Shown piece after piece: positions 40,877-51,943 of a stretch of DNA of 64,000 bases. Origin of the DNA: UBA3006 sp036746695. GTDB taxonomy: Bacteria; Actinomycetota; Acidimicrobiia; Acidimicrobiales; Ilumatobacteraceae. The first letter of the stretch is position 1. Each line of letters begins with the position of its first letter. A program made the position numbers and the translations under genes. The DNA lies in the NCBI GenBank assembly GCA_036746695.1, contig DAIODP010000001.1, positions 1,302,001 through 1,366,000 on the forward strand. Reading direction: 5' to 3'. The notes beneath the pieces are model-generated. The model saw only the letters and a list, made by a program, of their open reading frames with translations, did no database searches and was not told where the DNA came from.

Positions 40877-40971
40877 TTGCGTTCCCTTTGCTGGCATTAC
40901 CCAGCCGGTATTCGGGTCGATGGCTTGTGGCCACCCTCTCAGCCAGCCAATAAGCCAGCTCCCCGTGCGTG
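40877..40971 (-). ncRNA. TPP riboswitch (THI element)
   Basis: Read on the minus strand: CACGGGGAGCTGG, then GGCTGGCTGAGAGGGTGG with the CUGAGA pyrimidine-sensor loop, ACCCG, and the strongly conserved CTGGGTAATGCCAGCAAAGGGAA. The 3' AAAGGGAA also serves as the Shine-Dalgarno of thiN 8-10 nt further on, so ligand binding should block translation initiation directly. It controls thiN-thiB-thiP-thiQ-GNAT. Confidence 0.96.
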
Positions 40972-41005
40972 AAAATTCATTGTACCCCCGTGAGGACCAC
41001 GGGCA

Positions 41006-41665
41006 ATGCGCACAGGTATCCTGTTTTACGTGAGCCCCTTTGCAACAGAAACCTCCACTGTCGATAAAACCAATACGATCGTCAGCATTTCGCCCATTGC
41101 GCATGTCAAGTTGCTCGAGTTGCGCGACGCCGAAACCGAAGGCGCGCAACTGGGCCTGCGTCTCGAAATCTTGTCGCAACCAGGCGAAGATTTCCGCTAC
41201 GACTTGTCCTTCGATTTTTTCACTAAGGCCGCATTCAGCGACGAAGTACGCACCATTGATGGGCTCAAGATCATCATCCCGGCAAAAGACGTCGAGAGCT
41301 TCCAGGGCGCAACAATTGATCACTCCGATTCGCAGGGTTTGCTCATTCGCAACCCCAACAAGCCAATCGCCCCAAAGATTGAGGGTCTCGTCAACGACGA
41401 CGACATTTCAGCCGAGATCGAAACAATCGTTACTGCCGAAGTAAACCCGATGCTCGCCGCACACGGCGGTTTCGTTACCTTTGCCGGTCACGACAAAGAG
41501 GGAACTGCGTACTTCACCATGGGCGGCGGTTGCCACGGTTGCTCGATGAGCAAGCAGACCATGTTGGAAGGTGTGGGCACCATGGTGTCGGAGAAGATTC
41601 CGGCAATCGTCAAGGTGCGCGACCTCACCGATCACTCAACAGGCGCCAACCCGTTCTATTCGTAA
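41006..41665 (+). CDS. nfuA: NfuA-type Fe-S biogenesis protein
   Basis: 219-aa two-domain Fe-S carrier. The N-terminal half resembles an A-type (HesB/IscA) domain but has no cysteine, as in NfuA. The C-terminal half is a NifU domain with CxxC in GGGCHGCSMSKQTMLEGV (about residue 180), which holds a shared [4Fe-4S] cluster for transfer to apo-enzymes. ATG 41006 follows GAGGA at 9 nt. GTG 41030 is an alternative. It is divergent from the TPP-riboswitch unit. Confidence 0.88.
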   Translation: MRTGILFYVSPFATETSTVDKTNTIVSISPIAHVKLLELRDAETEGAQLGLRLEILSQPGEDFRYDLSFDFFTKAAFSDEVRTIDGLKIIIPAKDVESFQGATIDHSDSQGLLIRNPNKPIAPKIEGLVNDDDISAEIETIVTAEVNPMLAAHGGFVTFAGHDKEGTAYFTMGGGCHGCSMSKQTMLEGVGTMVSEKIPAIVKVRDLTDHSTGANPFYS

Positions 41666-41671
41666 AACGAA

Positions 41672-42058
41672 TTAGTACGTAGTACTGAGGCGGGTTTCTT
41701 CAAAGATTGGGTTGAGGGCGGCAAACACGTCGCCCGCATCAATCAATTTTTGGTGATCGCCAACAAACTTGATCTTGCCACTGATGAACGCCTCTTGAGC
41801 GTTCAAGGTGCCATTGGAAACTGCTACTGCGGTTTCGTACGACTCTGTAAAACGAACATTCTCTTCAGGTGCCTCACCTGGTGCAAAGACAACCTTGCCA
41901 TTGCTGGATTGCAAGTGGTAGGTGATGTCGCCAAATGGCGTACCGGTCACTACTTGAGTGAGGCCAACGGTGTGTTGGGAAGCGAGTGACTGCAACTCGC
42001 TGTTTGCGGCAACTGCGGCCGCTACTGAAGTGATCCATTCGGTGCTGAGGTATCGCAT
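41672..42058 (-). CDS. SCP2-like sterol/lipid-carrier domain protein
   Basis: 128-aa protein, a single SCP-2-like domain: WITSVAAAVAANSELQSLA, then VTYHL-like FGDITYHLQSSNGKVVFAPGEAPEENVRFTESYETAVAVSNGTLNAQEAFISGKIKFVGDHQKLI, the usual pattern with the I-x-G-x-I/L-K-F/V strand. It probably binds a hydrophobic ligand and has no assigned pathway. It lies convergent with nfuA (6-nt gap), and hppA upstream is on the same strand. Confidence 0.82.
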   Translation of the reverse strand: MRYLSTEWITSVAAAVAANSELQSLASQHTVGLTQVVTGTPFGDITYHLQSSNGKVVFAPGEAPEENVRFTESYETAVAVSNGTLNAQEAFISGKIKFVGDHQKLIDAGDVFAALNPIFEETRLSTTY

Positions 42059-42094
42059 AAACGAAAACTCAGCACCGAATCGAATCGATACGTA

Positions 42095-44425
42095 CTAGGC
42101 GGCAACCATGCTCTCGGTCTTACGACGCGAGAACATAATGGCAACGACCAAGATGGCAAGCGAAACGCCGGAGATGGCGAAGCGTGCTGCATCGTTGTCC
42201 TTCAAGTTGATGATTGCTGGCAAGATCAACAATGCCACCAAGTTCATTACCTTGATCAACGGGTTGAGGGCTGGGCCTGCGGTGTCCTTGAATGGGTCGC
42301 CCACTGTGTCGCCGATGACGGCTGCCTTGTGTGCATCTGAGCCCTTGCCACCGTGGTGACCGTCTTCGATGTACTTCTTGGCGTTGTCCCATGCTCCACC
42401 AGCGTTGCTGAGGTAGTTAGCCATGAGCTGACCAGTGAGGATGACGCCTGCAAGGAACGCACCAAGTGCTGCGTAACCGATACCGAAACCAACAACTACT
42501 GGCGTAAGTACTGCCAACAATGCTGGGGTGGTGAGCTCACGCAACGATGCTGCGGTGCAGATGTCGATGACTGGGCCGTAGTCCGGCTGCTTGGTGCCGG
42601 CCATGATGCCGCCGTCTTTGAACTGGCTGCGTACTTCTTGCACAACGACGCCTGCTGTGCGGCCTACCGCACGAATGGCGAGCGCCGAGAACATCATCGC
42701 AACCGAACCACCGATGAGGAGACCAATGAAGGTCTTCACATCGGAGACGTTGATCTGTGTTTCTGCTGCCTTGAAGATTGCGTCGCCTTCTAGACCAAGC
42801 TTGAGTTCGCCGGCAATCGTTTCGATGTAGGAAGCGAACAACGCAACTGCGGCAATAACTGCCGAGCCAATTGCGAAGCCCTTGGTTACAGCCTTTGTGG
42901 TGTTACCAACAGCGTCGAGGCTGACCAGTATCTTGCCGGTTTCGCCTTCGAGTTCGCCAGCCATTTCGGCGATTCCTGCAGCGTTGTCGGATACTGGGCC
43001 GAAGGTGTCTTCAGAAACGATGACGCCTGTGGTTGCCAACATACCCATGCCGCACAATGCGACGAGGTACAAGGAGAACTGGATGCTTCCGCCGCCCAGC
43101 CACAAGGTTGCACCGAGTGCCACTGCGATGCACAAGATTGCGTACACCGACGACTCGAGGCCCGATGCTGTTCCCGAAAGAACAACAGTTGCTGGGCCGG
43201 TTTCTGTGCTTTCTGCGATTTCTTTTACTGGGCCGTATTCGGTGCCAGTGAAGTATTCGGTGAGACGGCTAAGTACTTGTGCGAGAACCAAACCAATAAC
43301 AACTGCACCGAACAAGCGCAGGCCGATGTTGGACATGGTCACTGCTTTGTCACCAAATTCGGTTGCACCCTTGTCTGGGTTTCCTACGTAGTACTGGGCC
43401 AACAAGAAGGTACCGATGACCGTAATGATTCCTGCTGTGAGGAAGCCGCGGTTGATTGGCTTCAAGGCGTTTGTTTCGCCTTCGCGTGCGCGCACTGCGA
43501 ACACACCAGCGATAGATGCGATCACGCCGATGGCGCGAGCTGCAAGTGGGAACACCAAACCAAGCGCTGGGTTGAGGCCCACTGCGTTGAACGCAGCAAC
43601 ACCCAAGATGATCGAGGCAACGAGTGTTACTTCGTAGCTTTCGAACAAGTCGGCAGCCATACCGGCACAGTCGCCCACGTTGTCGCCCACGTTGTCTGCA
43701 ATGGTTGCAGGGTTGCGTGGGTCGTCTTCTGGGATTCCTGCTTCAACTTTGCCCACCAAGTCGGCGCCTACGTCGGCTGCCTTGGTGAAGATGCCGCCGC
43801 CAACGCGGAGGAACAATGCCAAGAGTGAACCGCCGAAGCCGAAGCCAACGAGCATTGCTGACGAAGTGTTTTGGAACAACGCGATGATCACGGTTGCACC
43901 GAGCAAACCAAGACCAACGGTGAACATACCTGCAACACCACCGGTGCGGAACGCAACCTGCAGCGCATCTTTCATGGAGCCACGAGTTGCGGCTGCTGCG
44001 GTACGAACGTTGCCGCGCGTTGCAAGTGTCATGCCGATGTAACCGGTGAGACCGGAAGCAACACAACCCAAGACGAATGCAAGCGTGCGGTAGATGCCGG
44101 ACTCGACAAAGCTAAGTGCCGATTCGCCGCCAGGCTTTTCAATTGCGACCGAGGTGAGGAAGACGACAGCGCCAACGGGGATGAGGATCATCCCGATGGT
44201 GCGGAACTGGCGCTTGAGGTATGCCCAAGCACCAACTTGAATCGCGCGAGCGATCTCTTGCATTTTTGCTGTGCCCTGATCTTCTTTCAATACTTGTACG
44301 GCTAGGAACCAGCCGACGAGCAAGGCAAGAATGGCGGCACCAGCGGAAAGACCGAGGATTGCCCATTCACCGCCTTTGAGGGTGAATGTTTGCCAGCCGC
44401 CTTCGGATGCGAATAGTGACGTCAC
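42095..44425 (-). CDS. hppA: proton-translocating pyrophosphatase, K+-independent type
   Basis: 776-aa membrane pyrophosphatase with about 16 segments. It hydrolyses PPi and pumps H+ outward. The active-site region GIFTKAADVGADLVGKVEAGIPEDDPRNPATIADNVGDNVGDCAGMAADLFESYE lies at about residues 211-265. In GNTTKAVTKGFAIGS, Lys511 and Thr514 replace the Ala/Gly of K+-dependent enzymes, so K+ independence is expected. The C terminus carries GDTVGDPFKDTAGPALNPLIK. GTG start behind GGAG. Divergent from sdhCAB, across a leader rich in inverted repeats. Confidence 0.96.
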   Translation of the reverse strand: MTSLFASEGGWQTFTLKGGEWAILGLSAGAAILALLVGWFLAVQVLKEDQGTAKMQEIARAIQVGAWAYLKRQFRTIGMILIPVGAVVFLTSVAIEKPGGESALSFVESGIYRTLAFVLGCVASGLTGYIGMTLATRGNVRTAAAATRGSMKDALQVAFRTGGVAGMFTVGLGLLGATVIIALFQNTSSAMLVGFGFGGSLLALFLRVGGGIFTKAADVGADLVGKVEAGIPEDDPRNPATIADNVGDNVGDCAGMAADLFESYEVTLVASIILGVAAFNAVGLNPALGLVFPLAARAIGVIASIAGVFAVRAREGETNALKPINRGFLTAGIITVIGTFLLAQYYVGNPDKGATEFGDKAVTMSNIGLRLFGAVVIGLVLAQVLSRLTEYFTGTEYGPVKEIAESTETGPATVVLSGTASGLESSVYAILCIAVALGATLWLGGGSIQFSLYLVALCGMGMLATTGVIVSEDTFGPVSDNAAGIAEMAGELEGETGKILVSLDAVGNTTKAVTKGFAIGSAVIAAVALFASYIETIAGELKLGLEGDAIFKAAETQINVSDVKTFIGLLIGGSVAMMFSALAIRAVGRTAGVVVQEVRSQFKDGGIMAGTKQPDYGPVIDICTAASLRELTTPALLAVLTPVVVGFGIGYAALGAFLAGVILTGQLMANYLSNAGGAWDNAKKYIEDGHHGGKGSDAHKAAVIGDTVGDPFKDTAGPALNPLIKVMNLVALLILPAIINLKDNDAARFAISGVSLAILVVAIMFSRRKTESMVAA

Positions 44426-44512
44426 GTGTAATTTCTCCGTTAATGATTGTGAGGCCCGCCCTGATTGGGAGCCTGTGGAATGTGTCTCGCAAAGTGTAGA
44501 GAATCTGGGCGC

Positions 44513-44544
44513 CTTGGGGCGAAATACCCCCTAATGGCCCCAAG
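44513..44544. promoter_or_regulatory. inverted repeat between hppA and sdhC
   Basis: CTTGGGGC-N16-GCCCCAAG, perfect 8-bp arms, in the 208-bp divergent gap. It could be an operator or fold in the 5' leader of either transcript. No T-run follows, so it is not an obvious terminator. Confidence 0.4.
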
Positions 44545-44573
44545 ATGAGACCATGTTCACGCCTTCAGTGGCA

Positions 44574-44613
44574 CCTATATATAGGGATGCCGAGCGATGG
44601 GTTCCTCGGCATC
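44574..44613 (+). promoter_or_regulatory. palindrome and hairpin in the sdhC leader
   Basis: A perfect 12-bp palindrome CCTATATATAGG (44574-44585) abuts a perfect 9-bp-arm inverted repeat GATGCCGAG-N10-CTCGGCATC (44586-44613). The hairpin ends 20 nt before the chosen sdhC start. The first could contain a -10 element or operator. The second would fold in the mRNA leader. Confidence 0.45.
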
Positions 44614-44633
44614 TTGGTGACAGAACTAGCGTG

Positions 44634-45416
44634 ATGTCGATCCTTATGTCTCAAACCTCAACAACAACTGGCCTTCGGCGGGCACCCGTAACGGGCACCG
44701 CAACACGGGCACGGCGCAAACGCCCATTTTTGATCGACCTGTATTCCACCGCGGTTGGCAAGAAGTATGTGATGGCCATCTCGGGCATCGCGATGATGGG
44801 CTTCGTTTTGTTCCACATGATCGGCAACTTGAAGATGTATCAGGGGCCAGAGGCCTTTGACAAGTACGCCGAGTTTTTGAAAAAACTGCTCTATCCACTT
44901 GCGCCAAAAAATTCAGTGTTGTGGATTCTTCGTGGTGGGTTAGTCACGATGTTGCTCTTGCACCTGCACGCTGCGTGGTCACTCACGCGCCTCAACCGTC
45001 ATGCGCGAGCAGTGAAGTATCAGGGGCCGCGTGATTATCAAGTTGCCAAGTTTGCAAGCCGCACCATGCGTTGGTCGGGCATCATCGTGCTTGCGTACTT
45101 GGTGTGGCACTTGTTCGACTTCACGTTTGGCACCGTTAATGCCGTAGGCACCGACGGCACGTTCGTTCGTGGCGAGGTGTATGCAAACTTGGTGCGCAGT
45201 TTGGATCGTCCGGTGGTGTCTGCGTTTTACATCATCGCAAATATTTTGCTGGGCATTCACTTGTTCCACGGTTCGTGGAGCATCTTTCAATCAATGGGCT
45301 GGAACAACCCACGTTTCAATAACTGGCGTCGTGGCTTTGCAACGGGTTTTGCAACCGTTGTCGTTGTCGGCAACGTTTCGTTCCCTGTTGCCGTTCTCGC
45401 TGGAATCGTGAAGTAA
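44634..45416 (+). CDS. sdhC: succinate dehydrogenase cytochrome b subunit
   Basis: 260-aa membrane anchor of complex II, of the single-subunit (B. subtilis-like) di-haem type: five membrane segments with candidate haem-ligand histidines in FHMIGN, LHLHAAWSL, VWHLFDF and GIHLFHGSWS. No sdhD follows, consistent with this type, which passes electrons to menaquinone. The start is uncertain: ATG 44634 and 44646 have no Shine-Dalgarno, and an ATG at 44553 would translate through the leader hairpin. First gene of sdhCAB. Confidence 0.9.
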   Translation: MSILMSQTSTTTGLRRAPVTGTATRARRKRPFLIDLYSTAVGKKYVMAISGIAMMGFVLFHMIGNLKMYQGPEAFDKYAEFLKKLLYPLAPKNSVLWILRGGLVTMLLLHLHAAWSLTRLNRHARAVKYQGPRDYQVAKFASRTMRWSGIIVLAYLVWHLFDFTFGTVNAVGTDGTFVRGEVYANLVRSLDRPVVSAFYIIANILLGIHLFHGSWSIFQSMGWNNPRFNNWRRGFATGFATVVVVGNVSFPVAVLAGIVK

Positions 45417-45421
45417 GGACT

Positions 45422-48111
<2,690 letters not shown>

Positions 48112-48123
48112 TAGCAACCCAGC

Positions 48124-48741
48124 ATGTTGAGCGGTCTTGCAACGTGGGTGCAGGACGTTATTGAGCAATTGGGCTACTGGGGCGTAGCGCTTCTCGTCAT
48201 TATCGAGAATGTGTTTCCTCCAATCCCATCCGAAATCGTGCTGCCGTTTGCCGGCTTCGTCGCACAACGCGGCGACGCTTCGGTCTACGTCATGATTCTT
48301 GCCGCAACAATTGGTTCAGTCATCGGCGCACTTGTGTTGTATTACATCGCGGCAGCAATCGGACCAGAGCGCTTACGCCATTTCGTTGTGCGATATGGCA
48401 AGTGGTTCGGCGTTAAGGAATCGGACTTAACCAAAGCCGAGGCCTGGTTCGATCGACGCTCCACGGCTGCGGTGCTTGCAGGCCGGTGCGTGCCACTCAT
48501 TCGATCGATCGTTTCGATCCCTGCCGGCTTTCGCCGCATGAAGATCGTCCCGTTTGTTGTTTACACATTTGTTGGCAGCGCTGTCTGGAACATCGTGTTG
48601 ATTGGCGCGGGTGCAATTCTGGGCAACAACTGGGATGCCGTCGCCGACTACATCAGCATCTTTCAGTACCTAGTGATCGCGGGTATTTTGTTGCTTGTCG
48701 TGCGGTTTGCATTCACCATCATCAAGCGTCGTAAAGGTTAG
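48124..48741 (+). CDS. DedA family membrane protein
   Basis: 205-aa inner-membrane protein of the DedA/VTT family, now associated with lipid-carrier (undecaprenyl phosphate/phospholipid) flipping. IENVFPPIPSEIVLPFAGFVAQRG near residue 28 and the hallmark GRCVPLIRSIVSIPAGFRRM, with its conserved arginines, are present. It follows sdhB by 12 nt and may share its transcript. Confidence 0.9.
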   Translation: MLSGLATWVQDVIEQLGYWGVALLVIIENVFPPIPSEIVLPFAGFVAQRGDASVYVMILAATIGSVIGALVLYYIAAAIGPERLRHFVVRYGKWFGVKESDLTKAEAWFDRRSTAAVLAGRCVPLIRSIVSIPAGFRRMKIVPFVVYTFVGSAVWNIVLIGAGAILGNNWDAVADYISIFQYLVIAGILLLVVRFAFTIIKRRKG

Positions 48742-48803
48742 GCAGGTGGCTGTGCCAACAGCCTTGCAGTGACACGGTCGAACCCACCATTTCTCGTAGT
48801 CTT

Positions 48804-49688
48804 ATGACGATGTTTTCAATAGCCATGCTCGCTGCCACTACAGGCAGAGACACGATCGAGTCGTGGCTACGCACCGATCTGGTGGCCATCATCATGACGA
48901 TTTCGGGTGCCCATGTGCTTATGCGCCTCACGGCGTTCATTGCCGAGCAACAGATTCTGCAAGTGAAGTCTCAAGCGGGAGAGCGCGACGACCTCTCGGT
49001 GCTCACCACTGGCGCACACCGCGCGGCGGTGCTTGGTGCGTTGCGATGGGGCATCAATTTCTGCATTATTGCTGTAGCGATCACCACCGTTCTGCTCAGG
49101 CTCAATTTGCCTTCTTCTGCATTGGTGTTCCTCGGTTCAATTGCCGGTGCCGGTTTGGGTTTTGGCGCACAGCAAATGGTGGGCGACGTCATTGCTGGCT
49201 TGTACATCATTGCCGAGCGCCAATTTGGTGTTGGCGACATTGTTCGCCTGGGCCCACTTGGTGTTGTGGGTTGGGTAGAGGGTCGTGTTGAAGAAGTAAC
49301 GCTGCGTGTAACCAAAATTCGCACATTCGATGGCGACTTGGTCAGCATCGCCAATGGTGTGTTGCGTCACAACGTAAACATGTCTCGCGACTGGTCGCGC
49401 GTGCTGGTTTCGGTGCCGCTTCCGCGTGAAAGTGACATAGAGGCTGCAATCGACAAGATTGATGCGGTGTGCGTGGCGATGGCAAAGGATCCGAGTTTCG
49501 CTCCCATGCTGATCGAAACACCAAGCGTTACGGGTGTTGACGAACTTGGTACCGAAAACGTTGAAGTTCGTGTTGCGGGCCGATCGTTGCCTGTTCAACA
49601 GTGGAAGGTAGAACGCGAATTGCGCCGTCGCATTGCGGCAGAGCTTCGCGACACCTATGTCGTCGCTAAAGATGGGTTAGGTAACTGA
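48804..49688 (+). CDS. MscS family mechanosensitive channel
   Basis: 294-aa small-conductance channel type: three hydrophobic N-terminal segments, a pore helix with the Gly/Ala packing pattern in SIAGAGLGFGAQQMVGDVIAGLYIIAERQFGVGDIV (about residues 113-148), then a beta domain and a C-terminal alpha/beta vestibule. It releases osmolytes on hypo-osmotic shock. Its TGA overlaps the ATG of the next small gene. Confidence 0.92.
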   Translation: MTMFSIAMLAATTGRDTIESWLRTDLVAIIMTISGAHVLMRLTAFIAEQQILQVKSQAGERDDLSVLTTGAHRAAVLGALRWGINFCIIAVAITTVLLRLNLPSSALVFLGSIAGAGLGFGAQQMVGDVIAGLYIIAERQFGVGDIVRLGPLGVVGWVEGRVEEVTLRVTKIRTFDGDLVSIANGVLRHNVNMSRDWSRVLVSVPLPRESDIEAAIDKIDAVCVAMAKDPSFAPMLIETPSVTGVDELGTENVEVRVAGRSLPVQQWKVERELRRRIAAELRDTYVVAKDGLGN

Positions 49689-49960
49689 TGTTTAAGTGGC
49701 GCCGCCCTCGTAACAGCACGCTTGTTTCCATTGCAATCTTTTTAGTGTCGTTTGTTTTTTGGCTTGGCCAACCACAACCGGAGAACGATCAGTCCTCAAT
49801 CCCATATCCGGATGTCAGTTGGGTCTTTGTAACCACCACCACGCAGGCGCCTGCACCCGAATCAACGCTTCCACCCGAAACCATTCCAGTGGAAACAACC
49901 ATTCCCACAACGGAAACTACGCTCGACCCGGCCGCGGTCACCACTGTCGTTACGCCGTAG
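49688..49960 (+). CDS. small membrane-anchored Thr/Pro-rich protein
   Basis: 90-aa protein, unrecognised. A basic N terminus (MFKWRRPRN), one hydrophobic segment (about 11-27), then an extracytoplasmic tail of Thr, Pro, Glu and Val with TTTTQAP and repeated ETT. It overlaps the mscS-like gene (TGATG), so it is a real translated partner of the channel unit. It may be a wall-spanning tether, but no function can be given. Confidence 0.65.
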   Translation: MFKWRRPRNSTLVSIAIFLVSFVFWLGQPQPENDQSSIPYPDVSWVFVTTTTQAPAPESTLPPETIPVETTIPTTETTLDPAAVTTVVTP

Positions 49961-49971
49961 TCGGCACTCGT

Positions 49972-50670
49972 TTACTTCGTATCAACAACAAGAAACGCTT
50001 CGGCGGTGCGGCCCTTTGGCAAGCCACCGGCTTCAGCAATCATTTGCCCCCAACCACGCATTCGTTCGGGTAGCCCTTCGGGGTCTGTGTGTTGGCTTGC
50101 GTGGCAAAGAAGTGCGGCAATCTTTTTGTCCAGCACGTCGGTGGTGTCCACGAAGTGTTTTGGGTTTGGCCCGGCCATGATCCAAGTTTCTGGCACGGCA
50201 TGCGGCTCAAGACCACGTTCGCTCAATAATTCGGGGAATGCAAACTCGTTGCGAGCATCTGGGTAAACGGCGCACAGCGCTGCTTCGCCGGTTGCAAGAT
50301 GATCGGGGTGGCTGGCATAAATGCGGTTGTAGTTTCGTTCAGACGATTGGGTAAGCACACGATCAGGCTTCACTTTGCGGATAACTGCGCTTATCTCGCG
50401 GCGCAGATTGAGGTCGGCAACGACGGCTCCATCGGGGAAACCCAGCCAATGCAGCTTTGTGACACCAAGCATGTTGGCTGCGGCAGTTTGTTCACGCCTG
50501 CGTAATGCAGCAACTTCTTCGCGTGTCACGGTGTTGTCGGAGCCGCCCGCCTGGCCATCGGTAACGAGGCAATACTCAACATCATTTCCTTCAGCGACCC
50601 AAGTGGCAACTGTGCCACCAGCACCAAAGTCAACGTCATCTGGGTGTGCGGTAATCACAAGAATCTTCAT
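49972..50670 (-). CDS. PIG-L family deacetylase
   Basis: 232-aa zinc deacetylase of the PIG-L/LmbE family. The metal motif AHPDDVDFGAGG opens the protein, and SHPDHLATGEAAL provides the third ligand. Relatives include MshB and Mca of mycothiol metabolism, but this protein lacks features that would fix the substrate as a mycothiol intermediate. Convergent with the small anchored protein gene and divergent from the next ABC operon. Confidence 0.9.
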   Translation of the reverse strand: MKILVITAHPDDVDFGAGGTVATWVAEGNDVEYCLVTDGQAGGSDNTVTREEVAALRRREQTAAANMLGVTKLHWLGFPDGAVVADLNLRREISAVIRKVKPDRVLTQSSERNYNRIYASHPDHLATGEAALCAVYPDARNEFAFPELLSERGLEPHAVPETWIMAGPNPKHFVDTTDVLDKKIAALLCHASQHTDPEGLPERMRGWGQMIAEAGGLPKGRTAEAFLVVDTK

Positions 50671-50743
50671 ATTGTCAGGTTACTAGCAGGAAAAAGTTTG
50701 CGAGAAGTTCACGTAAAGACAAGATCGCTGTTTCCCTTGTGAC

Positions 50744-51922
50744 ATGTTGACAGCGTTGAATAAGCGCATGACACAACACAAGAAAGTTACCAAGAAAATA
50801 CAAATCGCATTGGGCTTCGTTGCAGCAGGTTTGTTGCTCGGCGCATGCGGTTCGTCCGATACCTCGTCAGATTCTGCCGAGACCACAACTGCAACTGCAA
50901 CAACAGACTGCCCAGCAGCCGAGTTGGTAGAAGCAGCAAACGCGGAAGGCAAAGTAAACCTGATTGCCCTTCCCGATACATGGGCAAACTACAAGGGCAT
51001 CCTTGCTGCATTCGGTGAGAAGTACGACATCGAATACCCAGTTGCAAACCCAGATGCATCTTCGGCTGACGAATTGACAGCAGTAGAAACGCTTGCCGGC
51101 CAGGCCGACATGCCAGACGCTGTGGACGTTTCGCCAGCATTCGCTCAGGAGTTTGACACCAAGGGCCTTTGGGAGCCATACCAGCCTTGCTTGTGGGAAG
51201 AAATCCCAGAGACATTGAAAGACCCAGCAGGCAAGTGGGTTGCTGCGTACTACGGCCTCATGGCAATCGGTACAAACACAACAGTTGTTGCTGAAGCACC
51301 AACATCCTTCGCTGATTTGAAGGATCCGATGTACAAAGGACTTGTCGCATTGAATGGTGACCCACGCGAGTCGGGCGCAGCATTCGCAGCAGTCATGGCA
51401 GCATCAATCGCCAATGGCGGCTCGTTTGACGACATTCTTCCAGGCATCAACTTCTTCGCCGAATTGAAGAAGAGCGGAAACCTTTCAGCTGCAGACGTAA
51501 CTGCTGCATCGGTTATCTCTGGCGAAACACCACTGGTGCTCGACTGGACCTACAACTACCCAGGTTTGGCAACTGCTTTGACGGAGAACGGTGTTACTTT
51601 CAAAGTAACCGTCCCATCTGACGGTGTCTACGGTGGCTACTACGCACAAGGCGTAGTGAAGAACAGCCCTAACCAGAATGCATCGAAGCTGTGGATCAAC
51701 CACTTGATTTCGGATGAGGGTGCGCTTGGTTACATCGTTGGTGGAGCAATCCCAGCACGCTTCGACGCACTTGTTGCAGCTGGCAAAGTCACTCCAGAAA
51801 TGATGACCAACCTGCCAGATCCAGCGCTTACTGCAGGCATCAAGTTCCCATCGCAGGATCAAATTGCAGCAGCCAAGGAAATCCTTGCTGCTCAGTGGGG
51901 CCCATTAGTAGCCGACAAGTAA
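50744..51922 (+). CDS. ABC transporter substrate-binding lipoprotein (spermidine/putrescine- or iron-like class)
   Basis: 392-aa binding protein. A basic N terminus and lipobox LLGAC precede a linker of Ser/Thr and a cluster-D type domain beginning LVEAANAEGKVNLIALPDTWANYKGILAAFGEKYDIEYPVANPDASSADELTAVETL. The family includes polyamine, thiamine and iron binders, and the ligand cannot be set from sequence. ATG 50744 and the in-frame ATG 50768 both lack Shine-Dalgarno motifs, and the shorter form gives a more usual signal peptide. First gene of a four-gene importer. Confidence 0.87.
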   Translation: MLTALNKRMTQHKKVTKKIQIALGFVAAGLLLGACGSSDTSSDSAETTTATATTDCPAAELVEAANAEGKVNLIALPDTWANYKGILAAFGEKYDIEYPVANPDASSADELTAVETLAGQADMPDAVDVSPAFAQEFDTKGLWEPYQPCLWEEIPETLKDPAGKWVAAYYGLMAIGTNTTVVAEAPTSFADLKDPMYKGLVALNGDPRESGAAFAAVMAASIANGGSFDDILPGINFFAELKKSGNLSAADVTAASVISGETPLVLDWTYNYPGLATALTENGVTFKVTVPSDGVYGGYYAQGVVKNSPNQNASKLWINHLISDEGALGYIVGGAIPARFDALVAAGKVTPEMMTNLPDPALTAGIKFPSQDQIAAAKEILAAQWGPLVADK

Positions 51923-51943
51923 ACCAGTACAGAGTCACACCCC

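Noticed and set aside
40877..41323. N-terminal extension of thiN by about 150 codons
   Set aside because: The extension covers the TPP riboswitch and the opposite nfuA gene, and its sequence has no family features.
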